Source: RGIG4608 sp045606265 (GTDB lineage Bacteria > Bacillota > Clostridia > Oscillospirales > CAG-272). Taken from it: a DNA stretch of 17,853 nucleotides. The translations under genes were made by a program, and so were the position numbers. This document shows, piece after piece, positions 8,579-16,036 of this stretch. The stretch spans positions 1 to 17,853 of the forward strand of contig JAZURO010000061.1 of assembly GCA_045606265.1 (NCBI GenBank), read 5' to 3'. The notes under the pieces were generated by a model that saw only the letters and a list, made by a program, of their open reading frames with translations, was not told the DNA's origin and searched no databases. Within the stretch, counting starts at the first letter, position 1. The number at the start of each line of letters is the position of its first letter.

Positions 8579-8608
8579 TTGAAAACAATTCGCTCAGGCG
8601 ATTAAAAT
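8579..8608 (+). promoter_or_regulatory. Possible sigma-A promoter for the CoA-transferase/hydrolase genes
   Basis: TTGAAA at 8579-8584 and TAAAAT at 8603-8608 are 18 bases apart, with a small dyad TCGC-TCAG-GCGA (8590-8601) between them that could be an operator. A transcript would begin near 8615, leaving about 30 bases of leader containing AAAGGAG. The match is moderate and there is no terminator upstream, so readthrough from the transporter genes is also possible. Confidence 0.4.
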
Positions 8609-8644
8609 AGATGAAAAAATTAACTATAATAAAGGAGAAAAACT

Positions 8645-9949
8645 ATGGCAAAATACGTATCAATTAATGAAGCACTTGCACTTGTTAAATCAGGTGACTA
8701 CATTGTAACGGGTCTTGGCTCTGCAGAAGGTAGAGAGTATATGACAAATCTTCACACAATTGCAGGCAATGTTAAAGACGTTGTGGTAAGTAACTGTCTT
8801 CCTATGGGAGCATATGAATTTATGGTAAATCCTGCATATAAGGATTCCTTCCAGATCGACAGCTGGTTCTATACACCTGCACTCAGAAAGGCACAGCCCA
8901 ACGGTAACGTTAGCTTCATTTTCAATCACCTTCATCTTGCATCCTTCAAGCGTCTTTGCTATCGCAAGCCCGACATCTACGTTGGTATTGCTTCAATGCC
9001 CGACAAGCACGGATATGTATCCCTCTCCTTGTCCAATACATACGAAATGGCAATGATCAAGGAAGCCAAGACAGTTATTCTTGAAATAAACCCCAACGCC
9101 CCCAGAACATTTGGTGACGTTCAGCTCCACCTCAATGACGTTGATTACGTTGTTGAATGTGATTACCCAATGCCTGAAATTGCAGATGCAGAGCCCAATG
9201 AAAAGGATCTTATTATCGGTAAGACAATCGCTGATATGATCCACGACGGTGACTGCATCCAGCTTGGTATCGGCGGTATTCCCAATGCCGTTGCAGCATC
9301 CCTTGTTGACAAGAAGGATCTTGGTGTACATACTGAAATGCTCACATCCGGTATGGTAAAGCTTGCAAAGGCAGGCGTTATCACAGGTAAATGCAAACAG
9401 ACACATCAGGGCAAGATGGTTGCGGCATTTGCTATGGGTACAAAAGAACTTTACGATTTCATTGACGATAACCCCGCTGTTTGCATTATGGACGGAGCAT
9501 ACGTAAATGATCCCCATACAATTTCACAGAATGACAACCAAGTTTCTATCAACTCTACAATTGAGATCGACCTCTTCGGTCAGTGCTGCTCCGAGTCCAT
9601 CGGTCACGTTCAGTTCTCAGGAACGGGTGGACAGGCAGATACAGCTATCGGCGCACAAAAATCAAAGAACGGTAAGTCAATTATTGCACTTTATTCCACA
9701 GCTATGGTTAAGAATAAGGCAACGGGTGAAAGAACAGAAACATCAAAGATCGTTCCTATGCTCAAACAGGGTGCAGCAGTTTCTCTTTCAAGAAACGATA
9801 TTGACTGGCTTGTTACAGAGTACGGTGCAGTTTGCCTCCGCGGTACTTCAATGGCTGAAAGAGCAAAGCTTATCATATCCGTTGCCCATCCTGATTTCAG
9901 AGAGCAGCTTACAAAGGATGCAATCGCACTTGGCATTATTGCCGGCTAA
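8645..9949 (+). CDS. Acetyl-CoA hydrolase/transferase family CoA-transferase (4-hydroxybutyrate/butyrate CoA-transferase-like)
   Basis: Moves CoA between acyl-CoA and a free carboxylate, thereby activating an acid without spending ATP. At 434 residues it has the length of 4-hydroxybutyrate CoA-transferase and related butyryl-CoA:acetate enzymes. Recognisable parts are IQLGIGGIPNAV, DLGVHTEMLTSGMV (Glu231, at the place of the catalytic Glu that forms the CoA-thioester intermediate in this family), ITGKCKQTHQGKMVAAFAMG, YVNDPHTISQNDNQVSINS, SGTGGQADTAIGAQ, and a C-terminal VTEYGAVCLRG...AHPDFREQL. The start is set by AAAGGAG. It follows the importer and precedes two hydrolases, so I infer it charges the imported acid, or recycles CoA from a pathway product to acetate. 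The donor and acceptor cannot be told from sequence alone. Confidence 0.9.
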   Translation: MAKYVSINEALALVKSGDYIVTGLGSAEGREYMTNLHTIAGNVKDVVVSNCLPMGAYEFMVNPAYKDSFQIDSWFYTPALRKAQPNGNVSFIFNHLHLASFKRLCYRKPDIYVGIASMPDKHGYVSLSLSNTYEMAMIKEAKTVILEINPNAPRTFGDVQLHLNDVDYVVECDYPMPEIADAEPNEKDLIIGKTIADMIHDGDCIQLGIGGIPNAVAASLVDKKDLGVHTEMLTSGMVKLAKAGVITGKCKQTHQGKMVAAFAMGTKELYDFIDDNPAVCIMDGAYVNDPHTISQNDNQVSINSTIEIDLFGQCCSESIGHVQFSGTGGQADTAIGAQKSKNGKSIIALYSTAMVKNKATGERTETSKIVPMLKQGAAVSLSRNDIDWLVTEYGAVCLRGTSMAERAKLIISVAHPDFREQLTKDAIALGIIAG

Positions 9950-9962
9950 TTGAGGAAGTATT

Positions 9963-10784
9963 ATGGCATTCTTTGATTTTGAAGGTAAAAAAGTTTATTA
10001 TGAGGTGCACGGCGAAAGTGGTGAGCCCCTCCTTATTCTCAACGGAATAATGATGTCCACTAACTCCTGGAAGCCGATGCTCAAAAATCTTTCGAAAAAT
10101 AACGTAGCAATTCTTGTTGACTTTCTTGACCAGGGACAGTCATCACGAATGACAGAGGATTATACACACGCAATACAAGTGCGCCTTCTTGATGCACTTA
10201 TTGATATTCTTCCGTTTGAGAGAGTCAGTATTATGGGTATTTCCTACGGCGGTGAGGTTGCGATTCAGTATGCGGTTGAGCATCCTGAGAGAGTGCGCAG
10301 ACTTGTTCTTGCCAACACCTGCGGAAGAACGAGCGATTGGCTGCGCAAGATCGGTGACGGTTGGAACGCAGTTGCAAGAACGGGCGACGGACTTGCATAT
10401 TATCTCACAACAATTCCCGTAATCTATTCAACTGCTTTCTATGAGAATCAAGCAGAGTGGATGGACAGACGAGAGGGAACACTCATTCCGTACTTCTCCA
10501 ATCCCGCAGTGCTTGAAGCACTTATTCGCTTGACTGACAGCTCAAGGGATTATAATTATATGGATAGACTTTGCGAGATAAATTGTCCCACTTTAATAAT
10601 ATCAAGCTCTGAGGACGGACTTGTTCCTCCAAGTGAGCAGATACTTCTTCACGAGAGAATTAAAGGCAGTAATTACGTAACGATCAACGGTTCAGGACAC
10701 GCAAGTATGTATGAGGATGCAAATTCCTTCCTCTCACTCACACTCGGCTTTGTTAACCTTGATGACGAGCCCGTACAAATCTAA
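9963..10784 (+). CDS. Alpha/beta hydrolase (first of an adjacent pair)
   Basis: A 273-residue serine hydrolase of the alpha/beta fold. The nucleophile elbow is GISYGG with Ser94; the acid is Asp218 in SSSEDGLVPP and the base His246 in GSGHASMYED. The oxyanion-hole strand reads LILNGIMM, with Asn-Gly where most family members have His-Gly. There is no signal peptide, so it is cytoplasmic. The start follows GAGGAAG and lies 13 bases after the CoA-transferase stop. Such enzymes cleave esters, thioesters, lactones or C-C bonds of beta-diketone-like compounds; in this context an acyl-CoA-derived or ring-opened intermediate is possible, but that is inference. It is clearly distinct in sequence from the next gene, so the two are not a recent duplication. 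Confidence 0.85.
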   Translation: MAFFDFEGKKVYYEVHGESGEPLLILNGIMMSTNSWKPMLKNLSKNNVAILVDFLDQGQSSRMTEDYTHAIQVRLLDALIDILPFERVSIMGISYGGEVAIQYAVEHPERVRRLVLANTCGRTSDWLRKIGDGWNAVARTGDGLAYYLTTIPVIYSTAFYENQAEWMDRREGTLIPYFSNPAVLEALIRLTDSSRDYNYMDRLCEINCPTLIISSSEDGLVPPSEQILLHERIKGSNYVTINGSGHASMYEDANSFLSLTLGFVNLDDEPVQI

Positions 10785-10801
10785 AATAAAGGAGATAAAC
10801 T

Positions 10802-11677
10802 ATGGAAAAGAAATTTATATCCATTGGCAGAGAAGAAATAGCATATCTTGATGAGGGAGCAGGCGACGTTGTACTTATGATACACGGAAATATGTCCTCA
10901 TCCGTTCACTATGAACCTCTTATCACAAGAATTAAGGACAAATACAGATGTATAGCGCTTGACCTTCGTGGATTTGGTGACAGTAGCTATAACAACCGTT
11001 TTGATACACTTGAAGAGCTTGCTGATGACGTTGCACTCTTTATTGATGCACTTGGACTTGGTAAGGTTTATCTTGTTGGCTGGTCAAACGGTGGCGGTGT
11101 ATCCTTGAAGCTTTGCGCTAAATATCCTGAAAAGGTTAAGAAATTCTTTGATATTGAGGGCGCAGGACTTAAAGGATATCCTGTATATCAAAAGGAGAAT
11201 TACAAATCCACAGGCAAACCTTATGCTTGTAAAGAGGATATGGCAAAGGATCCTATTCAGGTGCTTCCCGCACTCGCTTGCTTTGAAAAAGGTGATTTTG
11301 CAACAATGACAGCAATCTGGGACGCAACGATTTATACCGTAAATAAGCCCACAAAAGAGCAAAACGATCTTTGGATGAAGGAAACTCTTAAACAGAGAAA
11401 CCTTGTTGATCTTGACTGGGCACTTGCAACTCTCAATATGTCGGACGAATATACACCCTACGGTCAGGGAGATAGATCAATTCACAACATCAAATGTCCC
11501 GTTGCGCTTACAATGGCTGATAAGGATATTATCGTTCCCAGCTATATGGTTATGGATAACTATAATGCTCTTGGCGCTTATGCAACACTTCTTCCTTATG
11601 AAAATTGCGGACACTCACCAATGGTGGACTGTCCCGATAAGCTTGCAAAGGACGTTGTTGAATTCTTTTCAAAATAA
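10802..11677 (+). CDS. Alpha/beta hydrolase (second of the pair)
   Basis: A 291-residue cytoplasmic alpha/beta hydrolase with a typical oxyanion-hole motif MIHGNMSS (residues 26-33), LDLRGFGDS, nucleophile elbow GWSNGG (Ser95), acid Asp242 in MADKDIIVP (Asp240 is the other candidate) and His271 in NCGHSPMVD. The cap region (about 120-215) is helical and lies between the nucleophile and the acid, as in haloperoxidase- and epoxide-hydrolase-like members. AAAGGAG lies eight bases before the ATG, which is 17 bases after the previous stop. It is the last gene before a strong terminator, so it closes the run that includes the importer. The substrate is unknown. Confidence 0.86.
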   Translation: MEKKFISIGREEIAYLDEGAGDVVLMIHGNMSSSVHYEPLITRIKDKYRCIALDLRGFGDSSYNNRFDTLEELADDVALFIDALGLGKVYLVGWSNGGGVSLKLCAKYPEKVKKFFDIEGAGLKGYPVYQKENYKSTGKPYACKEDMAKDPIQVLPALACFEKGDFATMTAIWDATIYTVNKPTKEQNDLWMKETLKQRNLVDLDWALATLNMSDEYTPYGQGDRSIHNIKCPVALTMADKDIIVPSYMVMDNYNALGAYATLLPYENCGHSPMVDCPDKLAKDVVEFFSK

Positions 11678-11688
11678 GTCAGCATAAT

Positions 11689-11721
11689 AAAAAATCGCCA
11701 CCGTAACGGTGGCGATTTTTT
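11689..11721 (+). terminator. Intrinsic terminator closing the importer/CoA-metabolism run
   Basis: A perfect 15 bp hairpin, AAAAAATCGCCACCG and its complement around a TAA loop, followed by T residues on the + strand. It starts 12 bases after the second hydrolase. The A run in the left arm would also allow it to act on the opposite strand. Confidence 0.92.
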
Positions 11722-11732
11722 TCAAAATGTTC

Positions 11733-11761
11733 TTAAAAAATTCATATTTTTATAGTATAAT
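11733..11761 (+). promoter_or_regulatory. Sigma-A-type promoter for the cysteine-rich membrane protein
   Basis: TTAAAA (11733-11738) and a perfect TATAAT (11756-11761) are 17 bases apart. Transcription would begin near 11768, about 20 bases before ATG 11790, with AAAGGAGG in the leader. It lies immediately after the terminator, so the gene is its own unit. Confidence 0.65.
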
Positions 11762-11789
11762 AATGTAAAATTAATAAAGGAGGAAACAG

Positions 11790-12530
11790 ATGTCAAGAAT
11801 CAGAAAAATTTACGTAATCAAGCTTAGCGCACGCAGTCTTATTCTGATAGCGAGTGCTATTTTGCTTTTTGTTGCACCGCAACAATTTGATATAGTTAAC
11901 GGTTGGAGCTTCTTTCAAAAATTTTCGGTTTTTCATATACTGTGGCTCGCCTGGATGATAGATATGATAACACAGCTTATGCCTGTTAAGGATATTGCGC
12001 TTGGCTCACAAAAATTTTTCAAAGAGAAATTTCGTCCCGCATTACATAAGCTACTTGATTGGGATAAGCTCAAAGAATATATGGTTAACACGAATAAAGC
12101 GGCAGGGAAGGTTCTTGTACTGTGGGCCGCCTTTATTGCGGGAATTTGCACGTTAAAGGTGTTTGGAATTTTGAAAAACAAGCATCTTTTGCTTATGAGC
12201 ATTTTGTTTTACGTGTGTGATTTGATATGCGTGCTTATCTGGTGTCCGTTCAGACTTATGCTTGGTAACAAATGTTGCACAACATGCAGGATTTTTAACT
12301 GGGATCATCTTATGATGTTTACACCAATGCTTTTTGTTGGTAGCTTTTTCTCGGTTTCGCTGTTAATTATGGCTGTAATTGATTTTCTTGTTTGGGAGGT
12401 GCAGATATATTTGCATCCTGAAAGGTTTTGGGAAAATTCAAATATGGCGCTCAAATGCTCGGAGTGTACTGATAAATTATGTACACAATATTGTCAAAAA
12501 TTAAGAAAAAAAGAACAAAAAGCCGACTGA
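11790..12530 (+). CDS. Cysteine-rich multi-pass membrane protein, function unknown
   Basis: A 246-residue membrane protein that I do not recognise by function. Hydrophobic segments lie at about residues 15-30, 44-63, 107-125, 132-152 and 175-203. Cysteines cluster in two soluble parts: NKCCTTCRIFNWDHLMMFTPM (Cys162, 163, 166; quoted as NKCCTTC and FNWDHLMMFTPM) after the fourth segment, and the C-terminal tail CSECTDKLCTQYC (Cys223, 226, 231, 235). Further cysteines, 143, 147 and 152, lie in the fourth membrane segment with Cys152-Pro153. The pattern suggests a metal or Fe-S site at the membrane surface, possibly redox-related, but this is inference. The start follows AAAGGAGG and the gene has its own promoter. 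Its stop codon forms the loop of the downstream terminator, so the gene and terminator are tightly merged. Confidence 0.82.
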   Translation: MSRIRKIYVIKLSARSLILIASAILLFVAPQQFDIVNGWSFFQKFSVFHILWLAWMIDMITQLMPVKDIALGSQKFFKEKFRPALHKLLDWDKLKEYMVNTNKAAGKVLVLWAAFIAGICTLKVFGILKNKHLLLMSILFYVCDLICVLIWCPFRLMLGNKCCTTCRIFNWDHLMMFTPMLFVGSFFSVSLLIMAVIDFLVWEVQIYLHPERFWENSNMALKCSECTDKLCTQYCQKLRKKEQKAD

Positions 12531-12542
12531 GTCGGCTTTTTT
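12517..12542. terminator. Bidirectional terminator between convergent genes, stop codon in the loop
   Basis: AAAAAGCCGAC pairs with GTCGGCTTTTT around the loop TGA (12528-12530), which is the stop codon of the membrane-protein gene. A run of T follows on the + strand and, by symmetry, on the minus strand, where the SipL-like gene ends at 12560. Confidence 0.9.
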
Positions 12543-12559
12543 GCTTTATATAGACGTTT

Positions 12560-14095
12560 CTAAATAACCAGATATCTCTTTTTGATTTGATCCTCGGTCT
12601 CGGGAATTGAATTTTTAGCACGCAAGGTCTTTTGCGGTTCGCCGTATTGCTTGGCAACGCTCCAAACTGTTGCGCTCTTTTCGGGATAGCATAAAAGTAT
12701 TTCGCTGTTTGCTTTTTTTAGATACTCGCCAAAAACCATCTCGTCCAAAATCTCAATTTTGTTTTCGCAGTCTAAAACTATGCAAAGATTGATTTCGCAG
12801 TCAACAAAGAGTCTTTCACCGTCGTGCCTTGCTCTCAGTGACGAAATATTTTCACAAATCAACCATTTCAGCTCTTTTTCTGCTGCGTTGAATGATTTAC
12901 TGTCAAGCTCGTATCTCAGAGGTGCGCTGAGTGAAAGAGAGGAGTATTCGCCATCAAGAGAATAGATGAGCTGATAATCGTTATTGCCCTTAAAAACGAG
13001 CTTTCCGTTTTCACCTGTGACTTCGTTGACGGTACATTTGCCCGAAATATCAATGATTTTCGAGTCGGGTGAGAGCTTAACGTTTTCAAGTGAGAAAACG
13101 TCGTTTTGTGTCAGATTGCCAAAGCAGGCACGCACAGCATTGATAACAGTTAATTCATTCGTAGTGTTCTCACACACTTTTTCAGTTGAATAGGCGTCAG
13201 CAACGTATTTAACGTTTTCGTTTCTTTGTGCTAAGGCAAAAAGTGACAGTGTAAGCTCAAGAGAAATGCCGTTGTCCGAAAAATCGAATTTTTCGTCAAA
13301 GCAAACACCCTGCGCAACACATTCAAAAAGGGAGTTTACACCCGTACAATTCAGGATGCAGGCAAACGGAATCTTTTTGTTTATCCAAAGCGGGTGTGAG
13401 CTTTCTGCGTCGTTGCAGTAGAGAATTTTCAGAACAACGTCGCCCTTTACGTTAATTCTATCGACACTTGGAGTACATTCATTAAAAACTACGTTTGACG
13501 AGCAATCAATGATTCTTAAGGACTCACTTGGAGTATCAAAGGCGACAAAATCATTTAAGGTGATATTTTCTCTTGCGCTGTGCTTGATGTTTATCGAATT
13601 AGTTTGGAAAATACGGTTTTCAATAGTGGATTTATTGTGCGGACCTACGAGATTTGGCGAATATAGTGAAGGCGAGTAGCAAAGCACTTTGCAGTCAAGT
13701 CTTGTTCTGAGGTTTAACTTTCGTGGGCCCAGAACTCTTGCATTTATGCTTTCCGTTTTGAAATGTGGGATAACGGTAATTTCATCGCTGTTAACACTAT
13801 GGGAATTGAAATCAAGAGAGGCAGTCAAGCCGTATTTGTCTAATAGTGTGGTACAGTAAAGCGCACCGTCAGCGCCAAGATAGGTAACTTTATAGCATAT
13901 TTCACCGTTGATCTCGGCATTTCCGTTGCCAATATATTGATTTTGCGGCAGAATAATAGCTTTTGTGGATAACAAACGACGAATTTCGGGCTGATAATCG
14001 GGAAGTGTAAAGTCGGAATTCAGCTCCAGGGTCGAATGCTTGTCGCAAATTTGCATTTGCGGAAAATATCCAATGTTGTTTTGTGAGTTCTCCAT
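12560..14095 (-). CDS. SipL-like spore-envelope protein (SPOCS/DUF3794 domains plus C-terminal LysM)
   Basis: A 511-residue protein, close to the length of Clostridioides difficile SipL. The N-terminal SPOCS (DUF3794) domain is recognisable by FTLPDYQPEIRRLLSTKA and the following beta-rich ICYKVTYLGADG. A second, mid-protein SPOCS-like region (about 165-280) includes INVKGDVVLKILY, and a third lies around 305-440. The C-terminal stretch from about 468 is LysM-like: SATVWSVAKQYGEPQKTLRAKN followed by a short ending KKRYLVI (motif given in parts here: SATVWSVAKQYG, QKTLRAKN). In SipL and SpoVID, LysM binds SpoIVA to anchor the coat to the forespore. AAAGGAG lies eight bases before the ATG, and a sigma-E-like promoter is just upstream, which fits mother-cell expression. 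The gene is unrelated to its neighbours. Confidence 0.88.
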   Translation of the reverse strand: MENSQNNIGYFPQMQICDKHSTLELNSDFTLPDYQPEIRRLLSTKAIILPQNQYIGNGNAEINGEICYKVTYLGADGALYCTTLLDKYGLTASLDFNSHSVNSDEITVIPHFKTESINARVLGPRKLNLRTRLDCKVLCYSPSLYSPNLVGPHNKSTIENRIFQTNSINIKHSARENITLNDFVAFDTPSESLRIIDCSSNVVFNECTPSVDRINVKGDVVLKILYCNDAESSHPLWINKKIPFACILNCTGVNSLFECVAQGVCFDEKFDFSDNGISLELTLSLFALAQRNENVKYVADAYSTEKVCENTTNELTVINAVRACFGNLTQNDVFSLENVKLSPDSKIIDISGKCTVNEVTGENGKLVFKGNNDYQLIYSLDGEYSSLSLSAPLRYELDSKSFNAAEKELKWLICENISSLRARHDGERLFVDCEINLCIVLDCENKIEILDEMVFGEYLKKANSEILLCYPEKSATVWSVAKQYGEPQKTLRAKNSIPETEDQIKKRYLVI

Positions 14096-14122
14096 ATATT
14101 TTACTCCTTTGTTTTTTGGTAA

Positions 14123-14151
14123 AATATATGCTCATATTCATAAAAATATGA
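14123..14151 (-). promoter_or_regulatory. Sigma-E-like (mother-cell sporulation) promoter of the SipL-like gene
   Basis: On the minus strand TCATATT (14145-14151) and CATATATT (14123-14130) are separated by 14 bases. The Bacillus/Clostridium sigma-E consensus is about kmATATT, 14-15 bases, CATACAnT, so the -35 fits fully and the -10 at seven of eight positions. The start would lie about 20 bases before the ATG, leaving room only for the AAAGGAG site. Confidence 0.7.
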
Positions 14152-14176
14152 AAAGGACACCGTTTGGTGTCCTTTT
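14151..14176. terminator. Intrinsic terminator between the restriction-modification operon and the SipL-like gene
   Basis: AAAAGGACACC pairs with GGTGTCCTTTT around a GTTT loop. Read on the minus strand it would end transcripts coming from the restriction endonuclease gene about 155 bases after its stop, insulating the sporulation promoter directly behind it. T tracts of four to five bases occur on both strands. Confidence 0.8.
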
Positions 14177-14330
14177 TGTTGAAGGAAACTGATAAAATAA
14201 TACGATTTCAAAACAGTTTCATTTGGTTTCACATTGAAAATAAACTCTGCTGTGAAATCTCTTCCTAAAAAGCAAGTTTAATCAGAAAAATATATCGGAA
14301 GTAATTGTATTACGATAATACTCACACAAA
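14177..14330. other. AT-rich gap with no gene
   Basis: This stretch is the 3' untranslated region of the restriction-modification transcript. It has scattered weak dyads (for example GTAAT...ATTAC near 14301-14313) but no reading frame with a ribosome binding site and no clear RNA gene. Confidence 0.6.
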
Positions 14331-14993
14331 TCAATGATTTTGTTTATCCTTCCAATATGCACGAACAGTCTTAAAATATTCTATTCTTTCGGAAATTTTG
14401 GAAATTTCATTTGGATAAAATATATCCAACGCATCACATAAAGATAACATCCAGTCAACACGAGTATTGTCTCTATTAATGTGAATGATATTAGAATTAG
14501 CAATTTGGATTTGTCCCCATCCAAGCGCACCAATTGTTAAGCAAGACCATTCTAAGTGCTCGATTGGAATAAAATGAGCATTAGTAAATGTAAGGTGTCC
14601 GTCTTCTACGGAATATTCGATTAATAAAACAATAAAATAATTTCTGTCATCTTCATAGAATCGTGCTAAACGGTGGACAGAAGTCAAGTTCGGCATATTG
14701 AACTGGGTGGATGTGTTATGCGTTTTAACATCGATTAGATAATAATTTCCGTCAATATCTGTGAATGCTATATCAGCCATTGCTCTGCGTGCAAAGTCCG
14801 CATTAAAGTCGTTAAGCAATCCTTTGGGGAAGCAGCGAGGTAATAACTCTCCAATAGCTTCTTGAACAGTATCACCAATTGCTCGAGGACTATTGGCTAT
14901 TCTCCTGTTTTGAAAATCTTTAATACTAGAAAGTTCATCAATTATTTGATTCTCTAAAAAGTGTAAAGTTGAATTGTTCAGAATTTGATTCAT
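14331..14993 (-). CDS. Type II restriction endonuclease, PD-(D/E)XK fold, specificity unknown
   Basis: A 220-residue protein, in the size range of orthodox Type II enzymes. A PD-(D/E)XK core is visible: Glu45 in the helix DTVQEAIGELL, Asp74 in MADIAF, and Asp88-Val-Lys90 in YLIDVKTHN, which would bind Mg2+ and cut DNA. Lacking a sequence search I cannot name the family or recognition site. The ATG follows the methyltransferase stop without a gap (TAA-ATG), and GAAAGGA inside that gene is its ribosome binding site, so it is translated only with or after the protective enzyme. It is AT-rich compared with the importer genes, in keeping with transfer as a unit. The call rests on the catalytic pattern plus the partner methyltransferase. 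Confidence 0.85.
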   Translation of the reverse strand: MNQILNNSTLHFLENQIIDELSSIKDFQNRRIANSPRAIGDTVQEAIGELLPRCFPKGLLNDFNADFARRAMADIAFTDIDGNYYLIDVKTHNTSTQFNMPNLTSVHRLARFYEDDRNYFIVLLIEYSVEDGHLTFTNAHFIPIEHLEWSCLTIGALGWGQIQIANSNIIHINRDNTRVDWMLSLCDALDIFYPNEISKISERIEYFKTVRAYWKDKQNH

Positions 14994-15953
14994 TTATTTG
15001 TTGTCCTTTCTCTTTTTTACAGTTTGTTCTGATAATGTGTTTCTTTCCCAAAAGACACCGTTGAAATATCCTTGAATTGATGTATCGGATTCTGCTATAG
15101 CCAATCGTTGTTCTGCCCAAACACAATACTGCTCATTTAGTTCAATACCAATATACTTTCGTCCCAACTTTTTTGCAACAACACTTGTTGTTCCCGAACC
15201 AAGGAACGGATCAAATACAATATCAGAAGGGTTAGAACTTGCTAACATTATTTTTGCAATTAGTTTTTCAGATTTCTGTGTGGGATGAGCAGTGTTTTCG
15301 GGCATTGACCAAAATGGAATCGTAATGTCATCCCAAAAATTAGAAGGGCAAGTATTGCGATAGTTGCCGTTCTCTGTTTCCTCCCAATCTTTTGGCTTGC
15401 CATCAACCTTGTATGGTGCAATAACCTTTTTGCGGATTTTAACTGCATCAAGATTAAAAGTGTAGTTGTTTGATTTTGTAGCGAACCAAATATCCTCTAA
15501 ACCGTTTTTCCAATTTGCAGTTGCTCCACGACCCTTTTCTCGTTGCCAAGTAATACGATTTCTAACGGTGAAAAACTCGCCTAAAACATTACCAATAATT
15601 AAACTCGTTTCCCAATCGCAGCATACATAGATTGATCCGTTATCTTTTAGTAAAGGATAAACTAGGGATAGCCATTTGCGTGTGTAGTTCTCATAGTCCG
15701 CAATACTTTTTTTTGAAAATGTTGTTCCATTAAAAACTTTGGTCAAGTTGTAGGGAGGATCAGCAATTACCAAGTCAATGGACTTGGGGGGCAACAGTGG
15801 CATAACATCAAAAGTATCGCCGATAATAGTCTTATCAACAATAGCTTCAATAGTTTGTGTTGTATTTACAGATATGCAATGAGTAAGAAAATCCCTGCCT
15901 TGCTCTACAGTTGTGTCGATAGTCTTGTTTCTTGATGATTTAGTTTTTTTCAT
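14994..15953 (-). CDS. Type II DNA adenine/cytosine-N4 methyltransferase, beta class
   Basis: Protects host DNA by methylating an exocyclic amino group (N6-adenine or N4-cytosine) at the site cut by its partner nuclease. From the chosen start it has 319 residues. The catalytic motif IV DPPYNL (residues 65-70) precedes the SAM-binding motif I FDPFLGSGTT (247-256), the beta-class order seen in M.HinfI and M.RsrI. HPTQK (223-227) and IGIEL near 268 are the other family hallmarks. The variable part between about 135 and 215 probably includes the target-recognition region. The frame is open to a GTG at 15995, but GGAGT lies before ATG 15953 and the 14 upstream residues look unconserved, so I prefer 15953. 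DPPY rather than DPPF/SPPY makes N6-adenine the more likely product, but N4-cytosine is not excluded. Confidence 0.92.
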   Translation of the reverse strand: MKKTKSSRNKTIDTTVEQGRDFLTHCISVNTTQTIEAIVDKTIIGDTFDVMPLLPPKSIDLVIADPPYNLTKVFNGTTFSKKSIADYENYTRKWLSLVYPLLKDNGSIYVCCDWETSLIIGNVLGEFFTVRNRITWQREKGRGATANWKNGLEDIWFATKSNNYTFNLDAVKIRKKVIAPYKVDGKPKDWEETENGNYRNTCPSNFWDDITIPFWSMPENTAHPTQKSEKLIAKIMLASSNPSDIVFDPFLGSGTTSVVAKKLGRKYIGIELNEQYCVWAEQRLAIAESDTSIQGYFNGVFWERNTLSEQTVKKRKDNK

Positions 15954-16036
15954 ATAAAATTCTACTCCACTAAAATGGGTGATTAAAACAAACACTCTTA
16001 TTTATGTTGGTCACAATAATCTGAATAATTATAATA

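Larger units (their letters stand above)
8511..8627 (+). repeat. Three spaced copies of AAATTAACT(T/A)T
   Basis: AAATTAACTTT occurs exactly at 8511-8521 and 8570-8580, and AAATTAACTAT at 8617-8627, all in the same orientation within the receptor/CoA-transferase gap. Two flank the GCAA hairpin and the third sits just before the CoA-transferase ribosome binding site. They could be binding sites for a regulator, or simply AT-rich coincidence. Confidence 0.45.

Noticed and set aside
8625..8630. Perfect TATAAT before the CoA-transferase
   Set aside because: A start about seven bases on would fall inside the ribosome binding site, so the message would lack a usable leader.
15954..15995. Upstream GTG start for the methyltransferase
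   Set aside because: Only a weak purine stretch precedes it, whereas GGAGT precedes ATG 15953 and the added 14 residues do not resemble the family.
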